Source of the DNA: Rubritepida sp.
GTDB taxonomy: Bacteria > Pseudomonadota > Alphaproteobacteria > Acetobacterales > Acetobacteraceae
Direction of reading: 5' to 3'
Assembly: GCA_014376425.1 (NCBI GenBank)
Contig: JACMRO010000318.1
Location: forward strand, 1 to 7,747
Length of the DNA: 7,747 nt
Both the position numbers and the translations under genes were made by a program. The notes beneath the pieces were generated by a model, which was not told where the DNA came from, searched no databases, and saw only the letters and a program-made list of their open reading frames with translations. Positions 1 to 5,590 of this stretch are shown one piece after another. The number at the start of each line of letters is the position of its first letter. The stretch's first letter is position 1.

Positions 1-1788
1 ACCGTCGATTTTCGCGCCACCTACGATGGCGAGGAGCGCGAGCCCATCGTCCTCCCCGCCGCCTTCCCCAACCTGCTGGCCAATGGCGCCACCGGCATCG
101 CGGTGGGCATGGCCACCTCCATCCCGCCACACAATGCGGGCGAATTGTGCGGCGCCGCGCTCGTTCTGATCGCCAACCCCCGCGCCGAGATCGACGAATT
201 GCTGGCGCATGTGAAAGGCCCGGATTTCCCCACTGGCGGCACCCTGGTGGAGAGCGCCGAGAGCATCCGCGAGGCCTACGCCACCGGCCGCGGCGGTTTT
301 CGCCTGCGCGCGAAATGGGAGGTGGAGCCGGCGAAGAACGGTACCTGGAACATCGTCGTCACTGAAATTCCCTATCAGGTGCAGAAGGCCAAGCTGATCG
401 AACAGCTCGCGCTGCTGCTGGAGGAAAAGAAGCTCCCCCTGCTGGCCGATGTGCGCGACGAAAGCACCGACCTGGTGCGCCTGGTGCTCGAACCCCGCGC
501 GCGGACGGTGGAACCCGCGGTGCTGATGGAAACCCTGTTCCGCGCAACGCAGCTCGAATCGCGTTTTCCGCTCAACATGAATGTGCTCGACGCCAGCCGC
601 ACGCCGCGCGTCATGGGCCTCCGCCAGGTGCTGCGCGAATGGCTGGACCACCGGCATGAGGTGCTGACGCGGCGCACCACGCACCGCCTGGCGCATATCG
701 CGCGGCGGCTGGAAATCCTCGACGGCTACCTCATCGTCTACCTCAACCTCGACGAGGTGATCCGCATCGTGCGCGAGGAGGATGAGCCGCGCCCTGCCCT
801 GATGGCCGCCTTCGGCCTCAGCGAGGTGCAGGCCGACGCGGTGCTGAACATGCGGCTGCGCAGCCTGCGTCGCCTGGAGGAGATGGAAATCCGCCGAGAG
901 CACGACAAGCTCTCGAAGGAAAAGGCCGGTTTGGACGCGCTGATGGCGAGTGAACCCCGCCGCTGGCGCGCCATCGCGCGTGAGATCGAGGACACCGCCA
1001 AGCGCTTTGGCAGCGGCCCCCTGGGCGACCGCCGCACCGTCGTCGCCGGCGGCGCCCCCGCCATCCAGGTGGACGAAGCCGCCTTCGTCGAACGCGAGCC
1101 CATCACCATCATCCTGTCCGAGAAAGGCTGGATCCGCGCCCAGAAGGGCCACCTCGCCGCCGATGCCGAGCTGCGCTTCAAGGAGGGCGACGCGCTGGCC
1201 TTCGCACTCCACGCCGAAACCACCGACCGCGTCGTCGTCTTCACCACCGGCGGCCGCGCCTTCACGCTGCGCGCCGACACCATTCCGCGCGGCCGCGGCG
1301 ATGGCCAGCCGCTGCGCCTGATGGTCGAGATGGGCCAGGACGACGCGCCGCTGGCGATGTTCAAGCCCACCGGCCGCTTCCTGCTGGCGGCAACCGACGG
1401 CAAGGGCTTCCTGATCGAGGCCGACGACATGCTGGCCGAGAAGCGCACCGGCAAGCAGGTGATGACGCTGGAGGGCGGCACCCGCGCCGCCGTCTGCCGG
1501 CAAGCCCTGGGCGATACCATCGCCGTGCTGGGCAACCACCGCAAACTGCTGATCTTCCCGGCCGACCAGCTACCGGTCATGGCGCGCGGCCGCGGCGTGC
1601 AGCTGCAATCCTACAAGGGCGCGGAGCTGTCGGACGCCGTGGTGTTCCTGGCGGATCAGGGCCTGACCTGGCCGCAAGCCGGCGGCCGCACCCGCACCGG
1701 GACCAACCTGGGCGAATGGCGCGGCAACCGCGCCGGCGCCGGCAAATCACCACCGCATGGCTTCCCCAAGACCGGAAAATTCGCATGA
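1..1788 (+). CDS. parC: DNA topoisomerase IV subunit A, 5'-truncated by the window edge
   Basis: ParC is the DNA-cleaving subunit of topoisomerase IV, which with ParE unlinks daughter chromosomes. Frame 1 is open from base 1, giving 595 residues. Family members are about 740-750 residues, so roughly the first 150, including the winged-helix domain and the active-site tyrosine, lie outside the window. Visible first is the breakage-reunion core (LPAAFPNLLANGATGIAVGM, residues 18-37, then IPPHN). The tower/coiled-coil part follows (ADAVLNMRLRSLRRLEE near residue 280). From about residue 366 comes a C-terminal beta-pinwheel with five recognisable blades: ITIILSEKGWIRAQKGH, VVVFTTGGRAFTLRADTIPR, FLLAATDGKGFLIEADD, IAVLGNHRKLLIFPADQLP and LTWPQAGGRTRTGT. 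The blade sequence, the lack of a canonical GyrA box and the end PPHGFPKTGKFA favour ParC over GyrA. The stop codon overlaps the next gene's ATG. The GTG at 103 is internal, not a start. Confidence 0.96.
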   Translation, partial: TVDFRATYDGEEREPIVLPAAFPNLLANGATGIAVGMATSIPPHNAGELCGAALVLIANPRAEIDELLAHVKGPDFPTGGTLVESAESIREAYATGRGGFRLRAKWEVEPAKNGTWNIVVTEIPYQVQKAKLIEQLALLLEEKKLPLLADVRDESTDLVRLVLEPRARTVEPAVLMETLFRATQLESRFPLNMNVLDASRTPRVMGLRQVLREWLDHRHEVLTRRTTHRLAHIARRLEILDGYLIVYLNLDEVIRIVREEDEPRPALMAAFGLSEVQADAVLNMRLRSLRRLEEMEIRREHDKLSKEKAGLDALMASEPRRWRAIAREIEDTAKRFGSGPLGDRRTVVAGGAPAIQVDEAAFVEREPITIILSEKGWIRAQKGHLAADAELRFKEGDALAFALHAETTDRVVVFTTGGRAFTLRADTIPRGRGDGQPLRLMVEMGQDDAPLAMFKPTGRFLLAATDGKGFLIEADDMLAEKRTGKQVMTLEGGTRAAVCRQALGDTIAVLGNHRKLLIFPADQLPVMARGRGVQLQSYKGAELSDAVVFLADQGLTWPQAGGRTRTGTNLGEWRGNRAGAGKSPPHGFPKTGKFA

Positions 1789-2153
1789 AACATTTGGCGC
1801 TCGCCTTGATGCTGCTGCTGGCCGTCCCCGCCGCCGCGCAACGCACCCAGCCGCTCGATGGCGTCTATGCCGGCTTTCGAACCCATGAATGCCGCGCCGG
1901 TGGCCGCCTCGGGCGCGAGCGGGTGACGATGCAGGTCGCCGCTGGCCGCGCCACGCTGCCTGCGATGCTGGGCGACCCGGAGATGGTGGGCGAGGTGAAC
2001 CCGCAAGGCGCGGTGACGCTGCCGCGCTTCGGCACATTCCTGGCCGGCACCGGCCAGATCACCGGCGACCGCTTCGAGGGCCGGCAGGCCAACCGGCCCA
2101 ACAGCTGCTGGATGAATTACGACCTGCGCCGCGAGGAGAACCGCCGGCGCTGA
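1785..2153 (+). CDS. Small secreted/periplasmic protein of unknown function
   Basis: This encodes a 122-residue protein. The first 19 residues form a clear Sec signal peptide: positive start (MKH), a Leu/Ala-rich core and AAA before a Gln, so cleavage is likely around residue 18 or 19. The mature part is about 100 residues with Gly/Thr/Val alternation typical of a small beta-sheet fold (LDGVYAGFRTHEC, GAVTLPRFGTF, GQITGDRFEGR). It has exactly two cysteines, C36 and C108, positioned to form one periplasmic disulfide. I chose the ATG at 1785 because it starts the signal peptide directly; the reading frame upstream is parC sequence in another frame. The ATG overlaps the parC stop as ATGA, and a GGA eight bases upstream could serve as a weak ribosome-binding site, so translation is probably coupled to parC. 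I do not recognise the family and assign no function; linkage to parC may be only positional. Confidence 0.78.
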   Translation: MKHLALALMLLLAVPAAAQRTQPLDGVYAGFRTHECRAGGRLGRERVTMQVAAGRATLPAMLGDPEMVGEVNPQGAVTLPRFGTFLAGTGQITGDRFEGRQANRPNSCWMNYDLRREENRRR

Positions 2154-2334
2154 GCCAGCCGGCCTGTCGATACGCCCAACGCGCGAGCGATGCGGGGTGT
2201 GGGGATCGGGAAGCGGTGCGACGCTCCGGCCGGAAGAAACGGTTTCCGTGTTCTGAACGGGTGTTTGGCGCCAGCGCTCTCGATCCGCCCGTCAGCGGGA
2301 CGGCAAGGCCGTCGCCGTGAACAGTCACCCCAGC
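2154..2334. other. Convergent intergenic spacer rich in short palindromes
   Basis: No gene is supportable in these 181 bases between two convergent genes. The middle part is visibly less GC-rich than the flanking genes and carries a run of short inverted repeats: TCCGGCCGGA at 2225-2234, GAAACGGTTTC at 2236-2246, GTTCTGAAC at 2250-2258, TGGCGCCA at 2266-2273 and AGCGCT at 2273-2278. Two overlapping hairpins follow. Short frames on both strands cross the spacer but have no family resemblance and run out of the flanking genes, so they are not called. It could be a dispersed intergenic repeat, a transcription-end region or both; one copy cannot decide. Confidence 0.5.
2285..2313. terminator. Candidate hairpin terminator between convergent genes (no T-run)
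   Basis: Two mutually exclusive stems overlap here. One is CCG-CCCG pairing with CGGG-a-CGG around a TCAG loop (2285-2303, seven pairs with one bulged A). The other is GACGGC-AAG-GCCGTC (2299-2313), a perfect six-base stem with a three-base loop. The position between the ends of two convergent genes suits a bidirectional transcription stop. Neither strand has a T-run after the stem, so this is not a canonical intrinsic terminator, and Rho-dependent ending is equally possible. Confidence 0.25.
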
Positions 2335-2898
2335 CTATCCCCCGGGAAACCACAATTCGGCCGCTTCAGCCGAAAGGTCGGCGCCGCCGCCGCCGGCCTG
2401 GGCCGCTGCGGCCAGCGCCGCCACGGCGCCCGCGGGGCAGGGCGTGAGGCGGATCACTGCCCCGCCCGTCGCACCGGCCTCCAGCGCGATGTGCCGCGCC
2501 GCGCCGCGCGGGGCCTCCGTCGCCAAGGCCAATGCCCAACGAACCAGCGCCAGGTCCAACGCCGGGCGCGGCAGCTTCACGGGCTGGACAGCGGCGGCCT
2601 CAAGCGTGATCGGTGACGACTGCCCACCCACCACCTGCAGCAACGGCAGCAGGGCGCGCAGAACGGCTTCGGGTGGCTGCAGGTCCAGACCCGGTTCACG
2701 CTCCAGCCTGGTGTAGGGGACCAGCACGGCCAGCAGGCGCTCGGCCGCCAGCCTGCTGCGCGCCAGCTGGCGGCTGGCCGGCGTATCATCCGGCACGGTC
2801 CGCGCCAGCAGGTCGAGGTTGCTGAGGATTACCATCGCCAGGTTGTTGGCGGCGTGGCGCACCGCATCCCCCACCGCCGCCGCGTCAGGTTCCCGCAT
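2335..2898 (-). CDS. Stand-alone histidine-kinase-like protein (DHp H-box plus degenerate ATPase domain)
   Basis: This encodes 187 residues with no signal peptide, membrane segment or sensor domain, so it should be cytoplasmic. Residues 14-31 (RHAANNLAMVILSNLDLL) match the H-box helix of HisKA-type sensor kinases, usually written as HDxNNLLxxILGNLxLL; H15 would be the phosphoacceptor. The usual acidic residue after the histidine is alanine here. A second helix (ASRQLARSRLAAERLLAVLVPYTRL, residues 41-65) fits the DHp hairpin. Residues 96-155 resemble the outline of an HATPase domain, but the N-box position reads LALVRWALALATEAP without its Asn, and no DxGxG box is seen; an Ala/Gly-rich stretch follows. 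Autokinase activity is therefore unlikely. A phosphotransfer, phosphatase or scaffold role, or a decaying kinase, are the alternatives. The start is fixed by GGAGG ten bases upstream and by TGATG overlap with the PBP gene, so the two are probably one operon with coupled translation. Confidence 0.75.
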   Translation of the reverse strand: MREPDAAAVGDAVRHAANNLAMVILSNLDLLARTVPDDTPASRQLARSRLAAERLLAVLVPYTRLEREPGLDLQPPEAVLRALLPLLQVVGGQSSPITLEAAAVQPVKLPRPALDLALVRWALALATEAPRGAARHIALEAGATGGAVIRLTPCPAGAVAALAAAAQAGGGGADLSAEAAELWFPGG

Positions 2899-4757
2899 CA
2901 GCGCGTCGCCTCCAGGATCTCGCGGAACAGCCGCGCCGGCAGGGTGCCGCCGCGCACCTCCTCCATCGGCTCGCCTCGGTCATTGCCCAGCCAGATACCG
3001 ATGATGACGGTGGCGCCCGCCTCGCCGGCGTAGCCGATGAACCAGGCGTCGCGGTAATCCTGCGTCGTGCCGGTCTTGCCACCCACCGCCAGCCCAGGGA
3101 ACTGCGCCGCCCGGCCCGAGCCGCGAGCGACCACCGCGGCCAGCATCCGCCGCATCTGGGCCGCCTCCGCCTCACCCACCACCTGCACCGGCGTGGCCCC
3201 GGCCAGTGGCTGGATGCGGCCGTCGGACACCACCTGCCGGATGCCGTAGGGGGTGACGCGGCGGCCGCCATTGACCATCGGCGCGTAGGCCGCCGCGAGC
3301 TCCAGCAACGTGACTTCGCCGGTGCCCAGCGCCAGCGACCCGTTGCCCGGCAGCCGCGCCCGGATGCCCAGCCGCGCCGCCATTGCCCGCGCGCCCGCCA
3401 CACCGCCAGCCAGCTCCATCACCCGCACGGCGGCGGTGTTCACGCTCTGCGCCAGCGCCTCCTCGATGCTGATCTCGCCGCGCGCGCGCCAGGCCCCGTT
3501 ACCGGGCGACCAGCCGCCGCGGCTGATCGGGCCGTCCGCCACCATGTCCGACGGCGTGGTGCCGCGCTCCAGTGCCGCCAGGTAGTAGACCGGCTTGAAC
3601 GCGCTGCCGGGCTGCCGCTGGGCCATGACGACGCGGTTGAACGGGCTGGCGCGATAATCCCGCCCGCCCACCATGGCCCGCACCGCGCCGGTGCCGGCAT
3701 CCAGCACCACCACCGCGCCCTGGCCGATGTTGCCGCGCAAGCCCTCGCGTTCCAGCAGGCCGCGCAGCCGGGTCTCGGCGGCGTTCTGCCAGCGTGGCTC
3801 CAGGGTTCCGCGGATCGTCACATCCCGCAATTCGGGCAGCCGGTCGGCCACCGTCTCCATCACCCAGTCGGTGAACCAGCCGCCACCATGGCCGGGGCGT
3901 GGCGGCAGGGCCATCGCCGCCTCGGCCGCGGCGCGCTGCGCCTCAGTGATGGCGCCGTGTTCGACCATAGCGCGCAGCACCTCCAGGCCGCGCGCCATCG
4001 CGCCTTCGGGGTTGGTGCGCGGGTTGGTGCGGCTGGGCGCCTGCGGCAGCCCGGCCAGCATCGCCGCCTGCCACAGATTGACCCGGCGCGCGGAGATGCC
4101 GAAGAACAGCCGCGAAGCCGCATCCACACCGAACGCACCACCGCCGAGGTAGACCCGGTTGAGGTAGATCTCGAGCAATTCATCCTTGCTGAAGCGCCGC
4201 TCCAGCCAGATCGCCAGCAGCGCCTCCTGCACCTTTCGCCGCGTGCTTCGTTCGGGGGTGAGGAAGAGGTTCTTGGCCAGCTGCTGGGTCAGGGTGGAGC
4301 CACCCTGCACCACCTCGCCAGCGGTCAGGTTGCTCCACAGCGCGCGGGCGATGCCGATGGGGTCCACCCCGAAATGCCGCCGGAAGCGGCGATCCTCGAT
4401 CGCCAGCAGCGCCTCGGGCAGGTGTGCTGGCATGTCACGCAGCCGCAGCACCTCGCCGAACAAATCGCCCTGGGTCGCGAGCAGGCTGCCATCGCTGGCC
4501 AGCACGGCGGCGGCGGGGCGGCGCAATTGCGCGAGCGGCGCATCGGGCCGCGGCAGATCGTGGGTGAACCACAACAGGATGGCGGCCAGCAGAAGCGAGC
4601 CCCAGATCGCGCCGATGACGCCCATGCGCAGCAACCGCCAGCCCCAGCGGGGACGGCGTGTGGCTGGCACGGGCCGCGCGGGGGGCACTGCGGCACGCGG
4701 GGGGGCGCGCGCCGCCACGGCCTCGGGCCTGGATTTTTCGACCAGGGCGCGGGGCAT
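2898..4757 (-). CDS. Class A penicillin-binding protein (PBP1A-type bifunctional transglycosylase/transpeptidase)
   Basis: This enzyme polymerises lipid II into glycan strands and crosslinks stem peptides in the periplasm. The 619-residue product has a Pro/Ala/Arg-rich cytoplasmic tail (residues 1-42) and one membrane anchor (about 45-64). The GT51 domain shows EDRRFRRHFG (catalytic E121), GGSTLTQQLAKNLFL (152-166), RKVQEALLAIWLER (174-187) and KDELLEIYLNRVYLGGG (191-207). The transpeptidase domain shows the nucleophile motif GSAFK (S385, K388), SVN (438-440) and KTGTT (561-565). All catalytic motifs are intact. It is shorter than E. coli PBP1A (about 850 residues) and lacks large inserts, as in compact alphaproteobacterial members. 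A longer frame starts at a GTG at 4835, but its extra 26 residues are Arg/Gln-rich and unlike the family, so I start at the ATG at 4757. No clear ribosome-binding site precedes it. The gene is divergent from the lipoprotein gene and coupled downstream to the kinase-like gene. Confidence 0.95.
   Translation of the reverse strand: MPRALVEKSRPEAVAARAPPRAAVPPARPVPATRRPRWGWRLLRMGVIGAIWGSLLLAAILLWFTHDLPRPDAPLAQLRRPAAAVLASDGSLLATQGDLFGEVLRLRDMPAHLPEALLAIEDRRFRRHFGVDPIGIARALWSNLTAGEVVQGGSTLTQQLAKNLFLTPERSTRRKVQEALLAIWLERRFSKDELLEIYLNRVYLGGGAFGVDAASRLFFGISARRVNLWQAAMLAGLPQAPSRTNPRTNPEGAMARGLEVLRAMVEHGAITEAQRAAAEAAMALPPRPGHGGGWFTDWVMETVADRLPELRDVTIRGTLEPRWQNAAETRLRGLLEREGLRGNIGQGAVVVLDAGTGAVRAMVGGRDYRASPFNRVVMAQRQPGSAFKPVYYLAALERGTTPSDMVADGPISRGGWSPGNGAWRARGEISIEEALAQSVNTAAVRVMELAGGVAGARAMAARLGIRARLPGNGSLALGTGEVTLLELAAAYAPMVNGGRRVTPYGIRQVVSDGRIQPLAGATPVQVVGEAEAAQMRRMLAAVVARGSGRAAQFPGLAVGGKTGTTQDYRDAWFIGYAGEAGATVIIGIWLGNDRGEPMEEVRGGTLPARLFREILEATR
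2909..2913 (-). promoter_or_regulatory. Strong ribosome-binding site inside the PBP 3' end
   Basis: On the minus strand GGAGG lies ten bases before the ATG at 2898, inside the last codons of the PBP gene. It is the best Shine-Dalgarno match seen in front of any gene here; the other starts have weak or no matches. It confirms the start of the kinase-like gene and suggests that this gene is actively translated despite its decayed ATPase motifs. Confidence 0.75.
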
Positions 4758-4843
4758 GACGGATTGTCTGTAGCACGGCCGGCCGCGCTGGCGAGCGGGT
4801 TGTTGCGCTTGCCAGCGTCGCTGGCGGCATCTCACACTGCGCT
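4758..4843. promoter_or_regulatory. Divergent promoter region between PBP and lipoprotein genes
   Basis: These 86 bases separate two divergent start codons, so promoters for both must lie here or slightly inside the genes. The only reasonable plus-strand -35 match is TTGCCA at 4809-4814, with a poor -10 (CACACT, 4833-4838) that would place the transcript start almost on the ATG at 4844. For the minus strand a GACAAT lies five bases before the PBP ATG, again implying a very short or absent leader, and has no good -35. Neither gene has a clear Shine-Dalgarno sequence. Assignment of exact promoters is weak; the assignment of the region follows from gene layout. Confidence 0.5.
4811..4825. repeat. 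Perfect inverted repeat, candidate operator
   Basis: GCCAGCG-T-CGCTGGC is a 7+1+7 perfect inverted repeat in the divergent spacer, abutting the possible -35 of the lipoprotein gene. A further copy of the half-site extended by one base, CGCTGGCG, occurs at 4786-4793, 33 bases before the equivalent CGCTGGCG at 4819-4826, about three helical turns. That arrangement suits a dimeric regulator. The word is not rare in such GC-rich DNA, so chance is a real alternative. Confidence 0.4.
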
Positions 4844-5590
4844 ATGCGCCGCGTCCTTTCGTTCCTCCCCCTGTTCCTGCTGCTGGCCTGCGCCCAGGGC
4901 GGCCGCCCATCGGTAAGCCGCAGCGCGATGGAGACGATGCAGCGCCTGCCGCCGGTGGTCAGCGGTTTCCAGCGCATCCCACTCACCGTCACCAGCGGCC
5001 AGGGCGACGTAAGGGCGGCCGCCGCCTTCTACCGCCAGGTCGGCGGCACATCGGTCGCCTATCTGATGGCGTCCGGCATGCCCGACCCCGGCGTGGCGGA
5101 GGGGCTGAGCGGCCAGGGTTCGCAGCGCGCCCTGGACCGTGCCGTCGGCATCTCGCGGCAGACCGCGGCGCAACAGGGCGGCACGATGATCATTCGCCAC
5201 CGCCTGAATGCCAGGCGCGACGGGCGGCCGGTGATGGATTGCGTGATGGCGGAGCTGCGACTGCCATCACGGCCGGGTGCCGCGACCTCCGCCGATCAGC
5301 TGGCGGCCGGCGGGACCCGGCTGCTCAGCGATTGCGTCGGGGTGGTTGGCGACCGCTTCGTCACCTTCAGCGGCGTATCCGCCGATTCGGGGCCGGAGGC
5401 CGAGGCGCTGATCGGCCTGGGCATGACGCTGGTCGACGTGCTGAACAATCCCGATGCACCGGTGATGACGGGACTGCAGCCCGGCCAGCCCGGCCAGCCC
5501 ATCCCGCCAGCCCAGGCGGCACCCGCACCGGCACCGGCACCCTTGGCGCCGCCTGGAACCGTCGCGCGCGGCCGGGGCTACTCGATCTGA
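4844..5590 (+). CDS. Putative lipoprotein of unknown function
   Basis: This encodes a 248-residue protein. The N-terminus MRRVLSFLPLFLLLAC has a positive start, a hydrophobic core and a lipobox LLAC, with C16 as the predicted lipidated residue. Ala at +2 points to outer-membrane sorting by the usual rule. The body (residues 20-205) has beta-rich stretches (GGTMIIRHRLNARRDGRPV, GVVGDRFVTFSGVSA) and two further cysteines, C133 and C164, which could pair in the periplasm. The last 35 residues or so are Pro/Ala/Gly/Gln-rich (QPGQPGQP, then APAPAPAP) and look unstructured, possibly a wall-facing linker. I do not recognise the family. The ATG at 4844 is chosen because the signal peptide starts there; no Shine-Dalgarno match is seen. 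It diverges from the PBP gene, which hints at, but does not prove, an envelope role. Its 3' end overlaps the convergent GMC gene by 13 bases. Confidence 0.85.
   Translation: MRRVLSFLPLFLLLACAQGGRPSVSRSAMETMQRLPPVVSGFQRIPLTVTSGQGDVRAAAAFYRQVGGTSVAYLMASGMPDPGVAEGLSGQGSQRALDRAVGISRQTAAQQGGTMIIRHRLNARRDGRPVMDCVMAELRLPSRPGAATSADQLAAGGTRLLSDCVGVVGDRFVTFSGVSADSGPEAEALIGLGMTLVDVLNNPDAPVMTGLQPGQPGQPIPPAQAAPAPAPAPLAPPGTVARGRGYSI
5481..5540 (+). repeat. Short tandem repeats coding the Pro-rich lipoprotein tail
   Basis: Two adjacent copies of CCGGCCAGC (5481-5498) are followed by a degenerate region and a period-6 run of GCACCG (5525-5540, about 2.7 units). They encode the QPGQPGQP and APAPAP segments. 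Such repeats can change length by slippage in multiples of three bases, so tail length may vary between strains. Confidence 0.6.

Noticed and set aside
103..105. GTG at 103 as the parC start
   Set aside because: The frame is open to base 1 with conserved ParC sequence before it, so the gene is cut by the window edge.
738..1580. 280-residue minus-strand open frame antisense to parC
   Set aside because: Ser/Arg/Pro-rich shadow; parC is unambiguous on the other strand.
2154..2334. tRNA or known small RNA in the convergent spacer
   Set aside because: I looked for a T-loop (GGTTCGAxTCC-type) and an acceptor-stem pairing and found none.
2059..2353. Two short minus-strand frames crossing the parC-block/kinase-block spacer
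   Set aside because: Both end inside the preceding secreted-protein gene, have no ribosome-binding site and no recognisable family; they may simply translate an intergenic repeat.
2335..2898. Identification of the kinase-like protein as ChpT itself
   Set aside because: The H-box here (RHAANNLAMVIL) differs from the ChpT-type HDL..SPVGAINNG pattern; only the general layout (DHp plus degenerate ATPase domain) is shared.
4758..4835. 26-residue N-terminal extension of the PBP from a GTG at 4835
   Set aside because: Arg/Gln-rich residues with no family resemblance; the extension would consume nearly all of the divergent promoter spacer. ATG at 4757 is preferred.
3888..4916. 342-residue plus-strand open frame antisense to the PBP gene
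   Set aside because: Low-complexity Arg/Ala/Gln composition with no domain; it crosses the divergent promoter region and is a GC-driven shadow.
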